A DNA stretch of 64,000 nucleotides, from NCBI GenBank assembly GCA_002840685.1, contig PHBU01000019.1:21398-85397 (forward strand), in the 5' to 3' direction. Both the position numbers and the translations under genes were made by a program. Below are positions 25,698-34,476 of this stretch, piece by piece. Below the pieces are notes generated by a model, which worked only from the letters and a program-made list of their open reading frames with translations, did not search any database and was not told the DNA's origin. Numbering within the stretch: the stretch's first letter is position 1; each line of letters starts with the position of its first letter. This DNA comes from Chloroflexi bacterium HGW-Chloroflexi-6 (GTDB lineage Bacteria; Chloroflexota; Anaerolineae; Anaerolineales; Villigracilaceae).

Positions 25698-27593
25698 ATG
25701 CGCGTAATCGGCACCGCCGGCCACGTTGACCACGGTAAATCGACCCTCATCGCTGCCCTGACTGGCACACACCCCGACCGGCTCAAGGAAGAGCAGGAGC
25801 GCGAGATGACCATCGATCTCGGCTTCGGCTGGCTCAACCTGCCAGACGGCGAGGAAATTGGCATCGTCGATGTGCCCGGTCATCGCGACTTCATTGAAAA
25901 CATGCTGGCCGGCATCGGCGGCATCGACGCTGCCCTGCTGATCATCGCCGCGGACGAGGGCGTCATGCCCCAGACCCGCGAACACCTCGCCATCCTCGAC
26001 CTGCTCCAGATCCAGACCGGCATCATCGTCATCACCAAGGTCGATTTAATCGACGACGCGGAATGGCTGGACCTGCTCGAAGAAGATGTGCGCCGCGCCC
26101 TGGCCGGGACCGTGCTCGCGCAGGCCCCGCTGGTGCGCGTCTCCGCCCGGACCGGCTTCGGTCTCGATCAACTTTTGGCAACGCTGAAAACGATTCTGGC
26201 CGACCGGCCCAGCCGTCTCGACCTGGGACGCCCGCGCCTGCCGATCGACCGGGTTTTCACCATGCCCGGCTTTGGCACGGTGCTGACCGGGACTCTCAGC
26301 GATGGCCATTTCTCGCTCGGCGACGAAGTCGAACTGCTGCCCTCCGGCGAACGCGGCCGCATCCGCGGACTGCAAACCCACAAGAAAAAAGAAGAAACCG
26401 CCCTGCCCGGCTCACGCACAGCTGTCAATGTCTCCGGCTTGCCGCTGGAGGATGTGACGCGCGGCGAAGTGCTGGCAAAACCCGGGCAGTATAAATCCAC
26501 CCGGCGCATCGATGCCCGCCTGCGCCTGCTCAAGGATATTTCCGCGCCGCTCAAGCACGCCACCGAAGTTAAAGTTTTTCACGGTACAACCGAAACGATT
26601 GCCCACTTGCGCCTGTTGGGGGCTGAAGCCCTTGAACCTGGCCAGGAAGGCTGGATCCAACTCGAACTGCGCGACCCGCTGGTGGCCGTGCGCGGCGACC
26701 GCTTTATCATTCGCCTTCCCTCCCCGGCTGAGACCTTGGGCGGCGGGCTGGTGGTTGATCCGCAGCCCAAGGCCCGTCACCGCCGCATGGACGAGTCTGT
26801 GCTTAAACGCCTGTCTGCCCTGCTCGAAGGCACGCCGGCCGATGTTTTCTTCCAGGCTGCGCTGGCGCTCGGAGCGGCCCCGCTCAAGGAAATGGCGGCC
26901 CGCGCCCGGCTCGAACTGGCCCCGGCCCAGGAGGCGATCGACGAGTTAATCGCCGATGAACGGCTTTTGGCGCTCGAGGATGGAAAAACCGCCCCAGATG
27001 CGCTGACGCTCTTTATCGCTGCCCCGCTCTGGGAGAGTCTCAAGGCTGCCGCGCTGGACTCGCTAACCGGTTACCACAAAAGCTACCCGCTGCGGAAGGG
27101 GATGCCGCGCGAGGAACTCAAAAGCAAGCTGAAACAGCCGGCCAAGGTTTTCAACGCCATCGTCAAGAAGTTGGCTATTGCAACCGAAGTGGTCGAAGCT
27201 GGTAGTTGGCTGGCGCGGCCGGGGCATGAGATCCGCTTTTCGGAGAGTCAACAGGCCAGGGTGAGTGCGCTCCTGCGCCGCTTTGACGGGACTCCTTACA
27301 GCCCGCCCTCGGTCAAGGAAACGGTGGCAGACGTAGGCGAAGACATCTACACTGCCTTGCTTGACTTGGGCGAGTTGTACGCGGTCGGGCAGGATGTGGT
27401 CTTTCGCAAGCCGGTTTACGAGCAGATGGTTGAGAAAGTGCGCGCGCTGCTGGCCGAAAAAGGCCAGGCAACGGGAGCGGAGGTGCGCGATCTGTTTGAC
27501 ACCAGCCGCAAGTATGCCCTGGCGCTGCTCGAGCATCTCGATGCCCTGGGCGTAACCCTCCGCGACGGCGACTATCGGAGATTGAAAAAATAG
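25698..27593 (+). CDS. selB: Selenocysteine-specific translation elongation factor SelB
   Basis: A 631-residue GTPase of the SelB type. The G domain has G1 GHVDHGKST (8-16), G2 in DRLKEEQEREMTIDLG, G3 DVPGHRDF and G4 TKVD; EF-Tu-like domains 2-3 follow (~180-345), then four predicted winged-helix modules (~375-631) that bind the SECIS hairpin of selenoprotein mRNAs. It carries Sec-tRNA to in-frame UGA codons. A working gene implies selA, selC, selD and selenoproteins elsewhere; none is in the window. Monocistronic between a repeat upstream and another downstream. The yqeB/yqeC genes at 54.8-57.0 kb add a second selenium trait. Confidence 0.97.
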   Translation: MRVIGTAGHVDHGKSTLIAALTGTHPDRLKEEQEREMTIDLGFGWLNLPDGEEIGIVDVPGHRDFIENMLAGIGGIDAALLIIAADEGVMPQTREHLAILDLLQIQTGIIVITKVDLIDDAEWLDLLEEDVRRALAGTVLAQAPLVRVSARTGFGLDQLLATLKTILADRPSRLDLGRPRLPIDRVFTMPGFGTVLTGTLSDGHFSLGDEVELLPSGERGRIRGLQTHKKKEETALPGSRTAVNVSGLPLEDVTRGEVLAKPGQYKSTRRIDARLRLLKDISAPLKHATEVKVFHGTTETIAHLRLLGAEALEPGQEGWIQLELRDPLVAVRGDRFIIRLPSPAETLGGGLVVDPQPKARHRRMDESVLKRLSALLEGTPADVFFQAALALGAAPLKEMAARARLELAPAQEAIDELIADERLLALEDGKTAPDALTLFIAAPLWESLKAAALDSLTGYHKSYPLRKGMPREELKSKLKQPAKVFNAIVKKLAIATEVVEAGSWLARPGHEIRFSESQQARVSALLRRFDGTPYSPPSVKETVADVGEDIYTALLDLGELYAVGQDVVFRKPVYEQMVEKVRALLAEKGQATGAEVRDLFDTSRKYALALLEHLDALGVTLRDGDYRRLKK

Positions 27594-27596
27594 GAT

Positions 27597-27636
27597 GGTC
27601 GAGTAGCCCGCGCACTTTGCGGGGCGTATCGAGACC
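27597..27636. repeat. GGTCGAGTAG...TATCGAGACC palindromic repeat, copy 2
   Basis: GGTCGAGTAG and TATCGAGACC flank CCCGCGC and GCGGGGCG, giving a good hairpin directly after the selB stop. Same family as 17286-17318, also placed right after a gene end. Confidence 0.75.
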
Positions 27637-27660
27637 AACAGAACACCTGGAGAACTCATT

Positions 27661-28140
27661 ATGAACCTCGACCCAACTTTTAGCAACAGTCTGATCCTGC
27701 TGGTGGTGGCCTTTGGTGGGGCGTTTTTGGCGGCCTTGTGGCTTTCGCTCGTCGTCTGGACCTGGCGCGACATCCGCAGCCGCGCGCGTGACCCGCTTTC
27801 ACAAATTTTGGCGGTCGCGGTGGTGGCGGTGCTGAACCTGCCGGGTGTGCTGGTTTATCTCATCTTGCGCCCGCAGCGCACACTCGAGGAAGAGTACCAG
27901 CGCACACTGGAAGAGGAAGCCCTGCTGGCGTCGATCGAAGACCAGGCGCTCTGCCCCGGCTGTGAACGGCGTGTGCGTGAAGATTGGCAGGCCTGCCCGA
28001 GCTGCCATACCAAACTGCGTAAATCTTGCCAGTCCTGCAATAAGTTGATGGAACTTTCGTGGAATTTATGTCCGTTCTGCGGCACGCCGGTCGAGGGGGT
28101 GCGCCGGGAAGAAGATGCGCTTCCTTCATCGGTGGATTGA
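27661..28140 (+). CDS. Membrane protein with tandem C-terminal zinc ribbons
   Basis: 159 residues: two TM helices (~9-31 and ~43-68), a Glu-rich helix (~70-95), then two zinc-ribbon units, CPGCERRV...CPSC and CQSCNKLM...CPFC, giving four CxxC knuckles. Such double-ribbon membrane proteins occur widely in Chloroflexi, usually without known function; ribbon pairs often bind protein or rRNA partners. Ribosome site TGGAG about 9 bases before ATG. The end of this gene was partly copied downstream (28551-28667). Confidence 0.85.
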   Translation: MNLDPTFSNSLILLVVAFGGAFLAALWLSLVVWTWRDIRSRARDPLSQILAVAVVAVLNLPGVLVYLILRPQRTLEEEYQRTLEEEALLASIEDQALCPGCERRVREDWQACPSCHTKLRKSCQSCNKLMELSWNLCPFCGTPVEGVRREEDALPSSVD

Positions 28141-28177
28141 AAGCCATCTGCGGGCCGGTGGCAACCGAAGGATTTAA

Positions 28178-28537
28178 ATGATCAGCGAAGAAGTTACTCA
28201 GACGATTTGCGCCGGGCTGTTGGGGGCCGCTTTATATCTTCGGGTGTTTTGGATGTTTGGTGAGGCGGCCTTGCGCGGTGTCTTCGCTTTTCGTGCCGAT
28301 GAAATTCAGGGCAAACCCGCGCGAGTCATTGGGGTGATTGGGTTGCTGGGAATGCTGTCTTTCCTTTATATCGGGCTCGGAGTTTACCTCGATACCCAGC
28401 CTCCGCTTTGGCCGGTGGCAGGGTTTTTCGCGGCATTGATGGTTGTGATGGTTTTGGCCCTGGGTATTTTTGCGATATTTCGCGTTGTGTTTGTGCTATT
28501 TCATTTTATATTTCGCTTTGTGTGGCCGAGAAAATAA
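28178..28537 (+). CDS. Small four-TM membrane protein
   Basis: 119 residues with about three to four hydrophobic helices and few charged residues. No family recognised. Spaced 37 bp from the zinc-ribbon gene and followed directly by a copied fragment of that gene's end. Confidence 0.7.
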   Translation: MISEEVTQTICAGLLGAALYLRVFWMFGEAALRGVFAFRADEIQGKPARVIGVIGLLGMLSFLYIGLGVYLDTQPPLWPVAGFFAALMVVMVLALGIFAIFRVVFVLFHFIFRFVWPRK

Positions 28538-28550
28538 AGCCGGGATGGTC

Positions 28551-28667
28551 TGCGCGAGGATTGGCAAATCTTGCCAGTTTTGCCGCAAGTTGATGGAACT
28601 TTCGTGGAATTTATGCCCCTTTTGTGGCACGCTGGTGGATGGCGTCAAGCGGAGCGAGGCGGAGTGA
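28551..28667 (+). pseudogene. Duplicated zinc-ribbon tail fragment
   Basis: The bases repeat the end of the gene at 27661-28140 (from TGCGCGAGGATTGGCA on), including SCQFCRKLMELSWNLCPFCG, but lack the 30 bases encoding the second CPSC knuckle. There is no own promoter or convincing start, although the frame is open from 28470. It is a partial segmental duplication that kept its frame. Confidence 0.75.
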
Positions 28668-28674
28668 GGCTGCG

Positions 28675-29097
28675 ATGAACGAAAACCAGGATGAGCAATA
28701 CCTGAAATACCTTTCGATCTTTCATTATGTGGTTGGTGGGCTGGCGGGTTTGTTTGCCTGCTTCCCGATCATCCATCTGATCGCTGGAATTTTTATCATG
28801 GTTGCAGGCTTTGCCGATCGATCCGCTGGTGGGCCGCCTGTGCTTATTGGGCTTCTCTTCGTGCTGATTGGCGGCAGTTTGATCGTTGCTGGCTGGGCCT
28901 TTGCGATTTGCGTCATCCTGGCGGGTGTATTTCTTACCAGACGAAAGAACTATATGTTTTGCCTGGTCATGGCTGGCATCCAGTGTATGTTCACGCCCTT
29001 TGGAACCGTGCTGGGGGTCTTTACCATCATTACCCTGGTGCGTCCCTCGGTCAAGGAAATGTTCGATGCGAATGCAATGGTGGCAAAGGCTGCTTGA
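28675..29097 (+). CDS. Three-TM membrane protein of unknown function
   Basis: 140 residues starting MNENQDEQYLKYLSIFHYV; the frame is open 17 codons further up, but those overlap the copied zinc-ribbon tail. Three hydrophobic segments (~15-40, ~48-80, ~87-115) and a short polar C terminus. The start LSIFHYVVGGL and the later VFLTRRKNYMFCLVMAGIQC resemble small proteins next to zinc-ribbon genes in other bacteria. No assigned role. Confidence 0.75.
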   Translation: MNENQDEQYLKYLSIFHYVVGGLAGLFACFPIIHLIAGIFIMVAGFADRSAGGPPVLIGLLFVLIGGSLIVAGWAFAICVILAGVFLTRRKNYMFCLVMAGIQCMFTPFGTVLGVFTIITLVRPSVKEMFDANAMVAKAA

Positions 29098-29127
29098 CCA
29101 AGTGTATTGAGTATTTGATCTGCAACC

Positions 29128-29277
29128 ATGGGTTTTGCCATAATGGCTTTTTCCCGGTTGATGAAGTCGGGGTTTGCAAGATTGCAGATCGAATATCTGC
29201 CGTATCTGGATGATTGGTTTGTTCAACGCTACCGAGGTAAGTTTGATGCTTTGAGATTCAATCGTGAAACTGGATAA
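29128..29277 (+). CDS. Possible 49-residue small protein or gene remnant
   Basis: An open frame with two candidate ATGs (29128, 29143) encodes a peptide with a protein-like mix of residues (YLPYLDDWFVQRYRGKFD). No ribosome site is evident, so it may be the tail of a decayed gene rather than a small protein. Confidence 0.25.
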   Translation: MGFAIMAFSRLMKSGFARLQIEYLPYLDDWFVQRYRGKFDALRFNRETG

Positions 29278-29297
29278 CTGTGCAAGGAAATACGCTC

Positions 29298-30149
29298 GTG
29301 TCTCGTTCAAAAGTCTTAGGCCTGTTGCGCTTATTCCGCTTTGAACTGCCGTTTACGGCGGGCGTCTGCGTGCTGCTGGGGGAATTGTTGGCATTGGGCA
29401 GGTTCCCAGCCCCGGCAGAAGTAACCCTCGGCTTTCTGAGCGTCTTTTTTATCTCGGCCACCTCCTTGATCCTGAATGATTATTTTGATCTCGAAAGCGA
29501 CAAGATCAACGCGCCGGACAGGCCGCTCCCGGCCGGGCTGGTTACCCAACGGGAGGTGGTTGCGCTCTCGGTTGTTGTGACGCTGTTGGGGTTTGCCGCA
29601 GCCTCCCTGCTCAGCCCGCAGGCCTTGCTGGTGGTTATTTTGGTCTGGGCGGTCGGTTTTCTTTACAACTGGCGCTTTAAAAAAGCCGGCCTGGTTGGCA
29701 ACCTGATGGTCGCTTTTTCGGTCGGCATGACCTTTATCTTTGGCGGCATCTCGGCCGGCAAACCCTTCGAAACGATCGTCTGGTTTTTCGCGATCTGGGT
29801 CATGTTGATCGATCTGGGCGAAGAGATCGCGGCCGATGCGATGGACCTTGAAGGCGACCGCCTATCCGGGTCCCGTTCGCTGGCTTTGATCTTTGGCCGC
29901 GAACCGGCATTGAAGATCAGCGCAGGGATTTTCTTTTTGGTGGTCGCCGCCAGCAGCCTGCCGTTTTTGTCGGGCTGGCTGGGCTGGATTTACCTGTTCC
30001 CATTCCTGTTGACCGATGTGGTCATTCTCTACGCAACCAGCAAATTGTTGGACTCAAGCATAGCGAACCGGCGAAAATATATCCGCTGGATTTACTTGAG
30101 CGGGTTGGTGACGTTATTGATCTTTATCATCATTCGAATGTTTCGATGA
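29298..30149 (+). CDS. UbiA-family prenyltransferase
   Basis: About 283 residues with eight to nine TM helices. The two Asp-rich motifs that bind Mg-prenyl diphosphate are seen: NDYFDLESD (~60) and DAMDLEGDR (~190). It should join a polyprenyl chain to an aromatic or other acceptor (quinone, heme O, chlorophyll or archaeal-lipid-like branches of the family); which one is not clear. GTG 29298 is preferred because AAGGAA lies 8 bases before it; GTG 29280 is an alternative with no ribosome site. A MenC-like gene lies 1.8 kb downstream, which could hint at menaquinone, but other men genes are absent. Confidence 0.9.
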   Translation: MSRSKVLGLLRLFRFELPFTAGVCVLLGELLALGRFPAPAEVTLGFLSVFFISATSLILNDYFDLESDKINAPDRPLPAGLVTQREVVALSVVVTLLGFAAASLLSPQALLVVILVWAVGFLYNWRFKKAGLVGNLMVAFSVGMTFIFGGISAGKPFETIVWFFAIWVMLIDLGEEIAADAMDLEGDRLSGSRSLALIFGREPALKISAGIFFLVVAASSLPFLSGWLGWIYLFPFLLTDVVILYATSKLLDSSIANRRKYIRWIYLSGLVTLLIFIIIRMFR

Positions 30150-30176
30150 GTTGCCGTTGGGAGAAGCGGAAGTTTT

Positions 30177-30677
30177 ATGCTGCGTGAACGAGTACTTGCT
30201 GAAATGGAACTGGTTTTCAAAGAAATACCCTATGGTATCGCGCATACAATGCGGGTTCTGGCCAATGCGGATGAAATTATGGCCAAAGAAGGCGTCAGTG
30301 AACGTGCGGCAGAAGTCGTGACTTATGCCGCGATCCTGCATGACATCGGCGCGGTCAGGGCTCTGAAGAAATACGGCTCGCTTGACGGGTGCTATCAGGA
30401 AATTGAAGGGCCTGCCGTTGCGAAGGATATCCTGCAGCGTGTAGGCGTCGATGAGGCCGTTATTGTGCGGGTGGAATACATCACCGGTAACCACCATACA
30501 CCAGCGAAGATCGACGATCTGGATTTTCAAATTCTTTGGGATGCAGATCTTCTGGATGGCCTTGAATACGGAGAAAAGGACAGCGATGCGGAGCATCTCA
30601 GGCAAAAGATTGAAAGTTCTTTCCAGACGGATTCGGGAAAAAGCCTTGCCTTAAACCGCCTCGGGTTTGTCGAATAA
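30177..30677 (+). CDS. HD-domain metal-dependent phosphohydrolase
   Basis: 166 residues, a minimal HD domain: His in GIAHTMRV, the HD pair in ILHDIGAV, later GNHH and the closing Asp in LWDADLLDGL. Such proteins hydrolyse nucleotides or other phosphates; the substrate is unknown. The layout resembles small YedJ/uncharacterised HD hydrolases. It follows the UbiA gene by 27 bp and may be cotranscribed. Confidence 0.88.
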   Translation: MLRERVLAEMELVFKEIPYGIAHTMRVLANADEIMAKEGVSERAAEVVTYAAILHDIGAVRALKKYGSLDGCYQEIEGPAVAKDILQRVGVDEAVIVRVEYITGNHHTPAKIDDLDFQILWDADLLDGLEYGEKDSDAEHLRQKIESSFQTDSGKSLALNRLGFVE

Positions 30678-30800
30678 TTGCGAACCCGTTAGGGAAGATA
30701 TGAAAATAAGCGATCGCCGCATCCCTGAATTTATTCGATCCCATTCTGGGAAGCTGAATTAACTCAGATTGAGAAACCTGTCAGTGAAAGGAATTCAAAA

Positions 30801-31130
30801 ATGACAAAGATCATCGGCCTCGAAGAGATCCAGACTGGGTCACACTTACAGCAGGAAATCAGCTCCGGCGGCAGGTTCGTAAGCTACCAGTATGTGATCT
30901 CGATCCTCATCATGACTTTTCGGCGCAATTCGGATATTTACTTTATCCGCGCCCAGGAAAGCCGCATCACCCGCGGGCTGATCTTCAGCCTGATCTCGCT
31001 CCTCCTGGGTTGGTGGGGCATCCCCTGGGGCTTCATCTACACCCCGATGGCATTGTGGACCAACTTCAGCGGCGGCAAGGATGTCACCGCCGAGGTTTTG
31101 GCCTCCTTCAAAGCGCAGGCCCAGCCATGA
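30801..31130 (+). CDS. Hypothetical protein with one hydrophobic hairpin
   Basis: 109 residues; an N-terminal soluble half (~1-50) and a hydrophobic hairpin (~55-85, rich in Trp and Gly). AAAGGA lies just before the ATG. Its stop overlaps the start of the enolase-family gene (ATGA), so the two are coupled. No family recognised; the layout recalls small proteins associated with PH-like or transport-related membrane domains, but this is not firm. Confidence 0.7.
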   Translation: MTKIIGLEEIQTGSHLQQEISSGGRFVSYQYVISILIMTFRRNSDIYFIRAQESRITRGLIFSLISLLLGWWGIPWGFIYTPMALWTNFSGGKDVTAEVLASFKAQAQP

Positions 31131-32230
31131 AGATCGAACAGATTACCCTGCACCACCTGCGCATGCCGCTTGTTGCCCACTTCGAAACCTCCTTCGGGCG
31201 GATTTTTGAGCGCGACTGCATCCTGATCGAAATCCAGTCCGAGGGGCTGACCGGTTGGGGCGAGTGCGTCGCCGACCGCGACCCAGGCTACTGCTACGAA
31301 ACCTCCGGCACGGCCTGGCATATTTTGATGGATTTCGTAATCCCGCAGACCCTGGGGCAGGATATTGCTGATGCTGTCGATTTTCAGCAGCGTGTAGCCA
31401 ACATCCGTGGGCATCAACTGGCCAAAGCCGGGGTCGAGATGGCCCTCTGGGATTTGCTCGGCCAGCGTCAGGGTCAAAGTCTGTGCCAACTCTTTGGCGG
31501 GATAAAAACCCAGGTCCCGGTTGGGGTCTCGGTTGGGTTGCAGGATTCGCCCGAGATCCTGCTCCAGACCGTCGAGAAGTATCTGACCGATGGCTATCGA
31601 CGTGTCAAACTCAAGATCAAACCGGGGCGCGACTTCGGCGACACTGCGCTTGTGCGCCGCGCTTTCCCGCAGCTCCAATTGCAGGTCGATGCCAATTCTG
31701 CTTACACCCTTGAAACGGCCCGGGCTTTGCTGCCGCTCGACGAGCTGGGCCTGTTGCTGATCGAGCAGCCGCTCTTCGAAGACGACATTTGGGACCACGC
31801 CAGCCTGCAAAAGCTGCTCAAGACTCCGGTCTGCCTCGACGAGAGCATTGTCAGCCCGCGCCACGCCCGCTATGCCCTCGAAATGCAGGCTTGCCGCGTG
31901 ATCAACATCAAACCGGCGCGCTGTGGCGGCCTGGCGCAGGGGATCGAGATCCACGAGATGTGCCAGCAGGCCGGGATTCCCGTCTGGTGCGGCGGGATGC
32001 TTGAAACCAATATCGGACGCGCCTCGAACCTGGCCCTGGCCTCGTTACCGAACTTTTCGCTGCCCGGAGACATCTCTGCTTCGGCGCGCTACTATCACGA
32101 AGACCTGACCGAAGAAACTTTCACGCTCAACGCGGATAGCACCATCACCGTTCCCGACCGGCCTGGGCTGGGGGTGACAGTCGTCCGCAGCCAGGTTGAA
32201 AAGTTTGCGCTGGCGCGGGTCACATTCTAA
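31127..32230 (+). CDS. o-Succinylbenzoate synthase / N-acylamino acid racemase (enolase superfamily)
   Basis: 367 residues, starting MKIEQITLHHLRMPL (the frame is open upstream inside the previous gene). An enolase-superfamily enzyme: N-terminal capping domain, then a TIM barrel with the KxK acid/base pair (KLKIKPG), metal ligands Asp in VDANSAY, Glu in IEQPL and Asp in LDESI, and Lys in INIKPAR. MenC makes o-succinylbenzoate in menaquinone synthesis; close relatives racemise N-succinyl amino acids, and some do both. The lack of other men genes nearby leaves the choice open. Start overlaps the upstream stop. Confidence 0.9.
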   Translation: MKIEQITLHHLRMPLVAHFETSFGRIFERDCILIEIQSEGLTGWGECVADRDPGYCYETSGTAWHILMDFVIPQTLGQDIADAVDFQQRVANIRGHQLAKAGVEMALWDLLGQRQGQSLCQLFGGIKTQVPVGVSVGLQDSPEILLQTVEKYLTDGYRRVKLKIKPGRDFGDTALVRRAFPQLQLQVDANSAYTLETARALLPLDELGLLLIEQPLFEDDIWDHASLQKLLKTPVCLDESIVSPRHARYALEMQACRVINIKPARCGGLAQGIEIHEMCQQAGIPVWCGGMLETNIGRASNLALASLPNFSLPGDISASARYYHEDLTEETFTLNADSTITVPDRPGLGVTVVRSQVEKFALARVTF

Positions 32231-32255
32231 GACTGCCGGGCTTCAAACCATAATA

Positions 32256-32290
32256 AAAACTGCCAGGACTGTTACAGTCCTGGCAGTTTT
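32256..32290. terminator. Bidirectional terminator between the enolase-family and subtilase genes
   Basis: AAAACTGCCAGGACTG, loop TTA, then the exact complement ending in TTTT; 16-bp perfect stem with A and T flanks serving the convergent genes on both sides. Confidence 0.9.
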
Positions 32291-32310
32291 GCGTTTCAGA
32301 GAGCTTTGTG

Positions 32311-34236
32311 CTATTTGTTGACGATGATGCTGGTTCCAGTGCTATCGCCATCCGGGTCGCTATTGGCGGCGGCGTTATACACGTAGCCGGCAGCGCTCAG
32401 GTTGGTGACGGTATAGGTCGCAGTCGAAACGTTGGATTTCAGGGTGGCGGTCACCGAGCATTGTCCGTTCGTGCCGGTCGTGCAGGAAAGGTTGGTCGTG
32501 TTGACCTTGCCATCGACCTTGATGCCCGAGACGGCAGCCCCGTTGGCGTCCACGACCTTGATGGTCACGGTGACTTTCCAGTTGCTCTTCGCGATGGTTT
32601 TGATCGCATCGAGATCGGCCACATGGACGACAACATCCGTACCGCCGCCGCCACCGGTCAGGGCGTCGATCGCATCCTTGGCCTGGATCAGGCCGAAACC
32701 GTAGTAATTGTCGCGTCCAGCAGTGCCGAGGTCTTGAGCGGTCTGCTGCAAGACAGCCCGGATTTCAGCGTTGGTAGCGGTTGGGTCAGCGCTCCAGACC
32801 AGGGCCGCAACAGCGGATGCGTGCGGGGTGGCCATAGAGGTGCCATCATAATATTCATAGCCACTGGCGGGCGCAGTGTAGGTGCTGGAGACTGTCGCGC
32901 TCTGGCCGAGTTTGTTGGCGACCAAATACTGGCCGTCTTCCTGGCTCAGGCTGATACCGACAATATTGGAAGAGAAGCCTTCACCCAGGGTGCCGAGGAA
33001 GCCGCCCGGAACGTTGTTGTAAAGAACAGCTGCCGCGCCGCCGCCATTCTGGACATTTATGACTTTGTCGTAGAAGGAGATCACGCCGCGTTCGCAGAGC
33101 ACAACTTTGCCGCTCCAAGAGCCGACGCTGTCGCACAGACCACCGTTGACCAGTGCGCCGCTGGCGCTGCCACGCGCGGAGAATTCAACATGGCCGGCGC
33201 TGTAAGTTACACCGCTGACGGTGATGGAAGTGCTGTCCTGGTAGGGAACAGTGCTCAAAACGCCTACACCGGGAGCGGCCAGTTCAACCTGGCTGTTGAA
33301 TTGCGAGAAGTCGGCGACGACTTTGTTGGCGTCAATTGCGGCGACCGAAACGACGCTGTCGTAGGAAGCGGGGTAGGAGAGTGTGCTGACGCCATCATTG
33401 CCCGCTGCGGCGATCGACAGGATGCCGTAGGTGTTGTACAGGCTGGCGAAACCATTCTTTTCGGTGTTGTTGGCGCGGCCGCCACCCAGGCTCATGCTGA
33501 TGATGTTGGCGCCGGCATCGCGGCATTTGTAAGCGGCGTCGATCAGGCTCGATGAATAAGCCCAGGCGCCGTCATCGCCGAAAACGCGCACGATGTAGAG
33601 TTGGACAGTACCGGGGGTCACACCGAGCACGCCGAGGGCGTTGTTGACCGCGGCGATGGTCCCGGCGACATGGCTGCCGTGTCCGGAGCCGTCCTGGTTC
33701 CAGGGCAGGTTGCCGTTATACCCGGCTACACTGATTCCCTGGAAGTCTTCATGGCTGCTGTAGAAGCCCGAGTCGATGATACAGATCTTGCGGTTGGAAG
33801 CGGTCACAGCGCCGTTATCGACTGCGCCGTTGCGATCTGCATCCCAGACATCGCGGGCCTGGACCATGTCAACGCCGTAAGGCACTTCCTGGACGGGCAG
33901 GGAGAGTGATTCTTGCGATTTCATAATGCCGATCGGGAAGCGCAGTGCGTCTTCCTCGACCAGGACTACGTTCGGGTTGTGGCTGATGCCTTCCAGCGCG
34001 GCGGAGGGCAGCGAGACCGCGAAAGCGTTCAACTCGTCGAATTCATAATGGAACTCAGCGCCAGCATTCTTGAGTGCTTTTTGGGCTGCGCCTTTGCCGT
34101 TGGGCGTGAACTCAACCAGAACGCGCACTTTATCGTTGGCCTGGCTGGGGCTTGTGTAACCCTGCGAAGCCCCGATCAGGCTCAACAGCACAACTGCAAT
34201 AAGTGAAATGCTGACAAAAATGGCCGAGCGTTTCAT
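32311..34236 (-). CDS. Secreted subtilisin-like (S8) serine protease with PA insert
   Basis: 641 residues: signal peptide (~1-27), inhibitor-like propeptide (~36-95, VRVLVEFTPNGKG), S8 catalytic domain with Asp (KICIIDSG), His (GSGHGSHVAGT) and Ser (YDGTSMATPHASA), and a PA-type insert (~345-455) between the His and Ser as in lactocepin-like enzymes. A Gly-rich linker and an Ig-like beta domain (~530-641, VTVTIKVVDANG) follow. It should be exported, self-processed, and degrade external protein. No LPXTG or TM anchor is seen. Ribosome site AAGGAGAGAATT precedes the ATG. Monocistronic. Confidence 0.95.
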   Translation of the reverse strand: MKRSAIFVSISLIAVVLLSLIGASQGYTSPSQANDKVRVLVEFTPNGKGAAQKALKNAGAEFHYEFDELNAFAVSLPSAALEGISHNPNVVLVEEDALRFPIGIMKSQESLSLPVQEVPYGVDMVQARDVWDADRNGAVDNGAVTASNRKICIIDSGFYSSHEDFQGISVAGYNGNLPWNQDGSGHGSHVAGTIAAVNNALGVLGVTPGTVQLYIVRVFGDDGAWAYSSSLIDAAYKCRDAGANIISMSLGGGRANNTEKNGFASLYNTYGILSIAAAGNDGVSTLSYPASYDSVVSVAAIDANKVVADFSQFNSQVELAAPGVGVLSTVPYQDSTSITVSGVTYSAGHVEFSARGSASGALVNGGLCDSVGSWSGKVVLCERGVISFYDKVINVQNGGGAAAVLYNNVPGGFLGTLGEGFSSNIVGISLSQEDGQYLVANKLGQSATVSSTYTAPASGYEYYDGTSMATPHASAVAALVWSADPTATNAEIRAVLQQTAQDLGTAGRDNYYGFGLIQAKDAIDALTGGGGGTDVVVHVADLDAIKTIAKSNWKVTVTIKVVDANGAAVSGIKVDGKVNTTNLSCTTGTNGQCSVTATLKSNVSTATYTVTNLSAAGYVYNAAANSDPDGDSTGTSIIVNK

Positions 34237-34401
34237 ATTTAATTCTCTCCTTGGCGGTTGAAAATCGGATAAGTAGACTCTGCCTTACAGTTCTGCAAGG
34301 TGGTCCTATCATCCTCCTTATGCGGGTAGATGTCAATAGGAGATTCGGTCAATTGGGTGTTTCTTTACCAATTATTTATGCTCGTGCAGTGGTTGAAGCG
34401 A

Positions 34402-34431
34402 TTGTGAAATTTGGAATTTTAGTCGTATAAT
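34402..34431 (+). promoter_or_regulatory. Promoter of the small membrane-protein gene at 34477
   Basis: TTGTGA at 34402, 18-bp spacer, TATAAT at 34426, 46 bp before the ATG. Confidence 0.6.
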
Positions 34432-34476
34432 CAAACGCGAATAATCTTGGTAGAGTGCAGCTCAGGGAGGAATTGG

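Noticed and set aside
32308..33555. 415-codon plus-strand open frame
   Set aside because: Antisense to the subtilase catalytic region; its residues (many AAGAV/GDR runs) show no domain.
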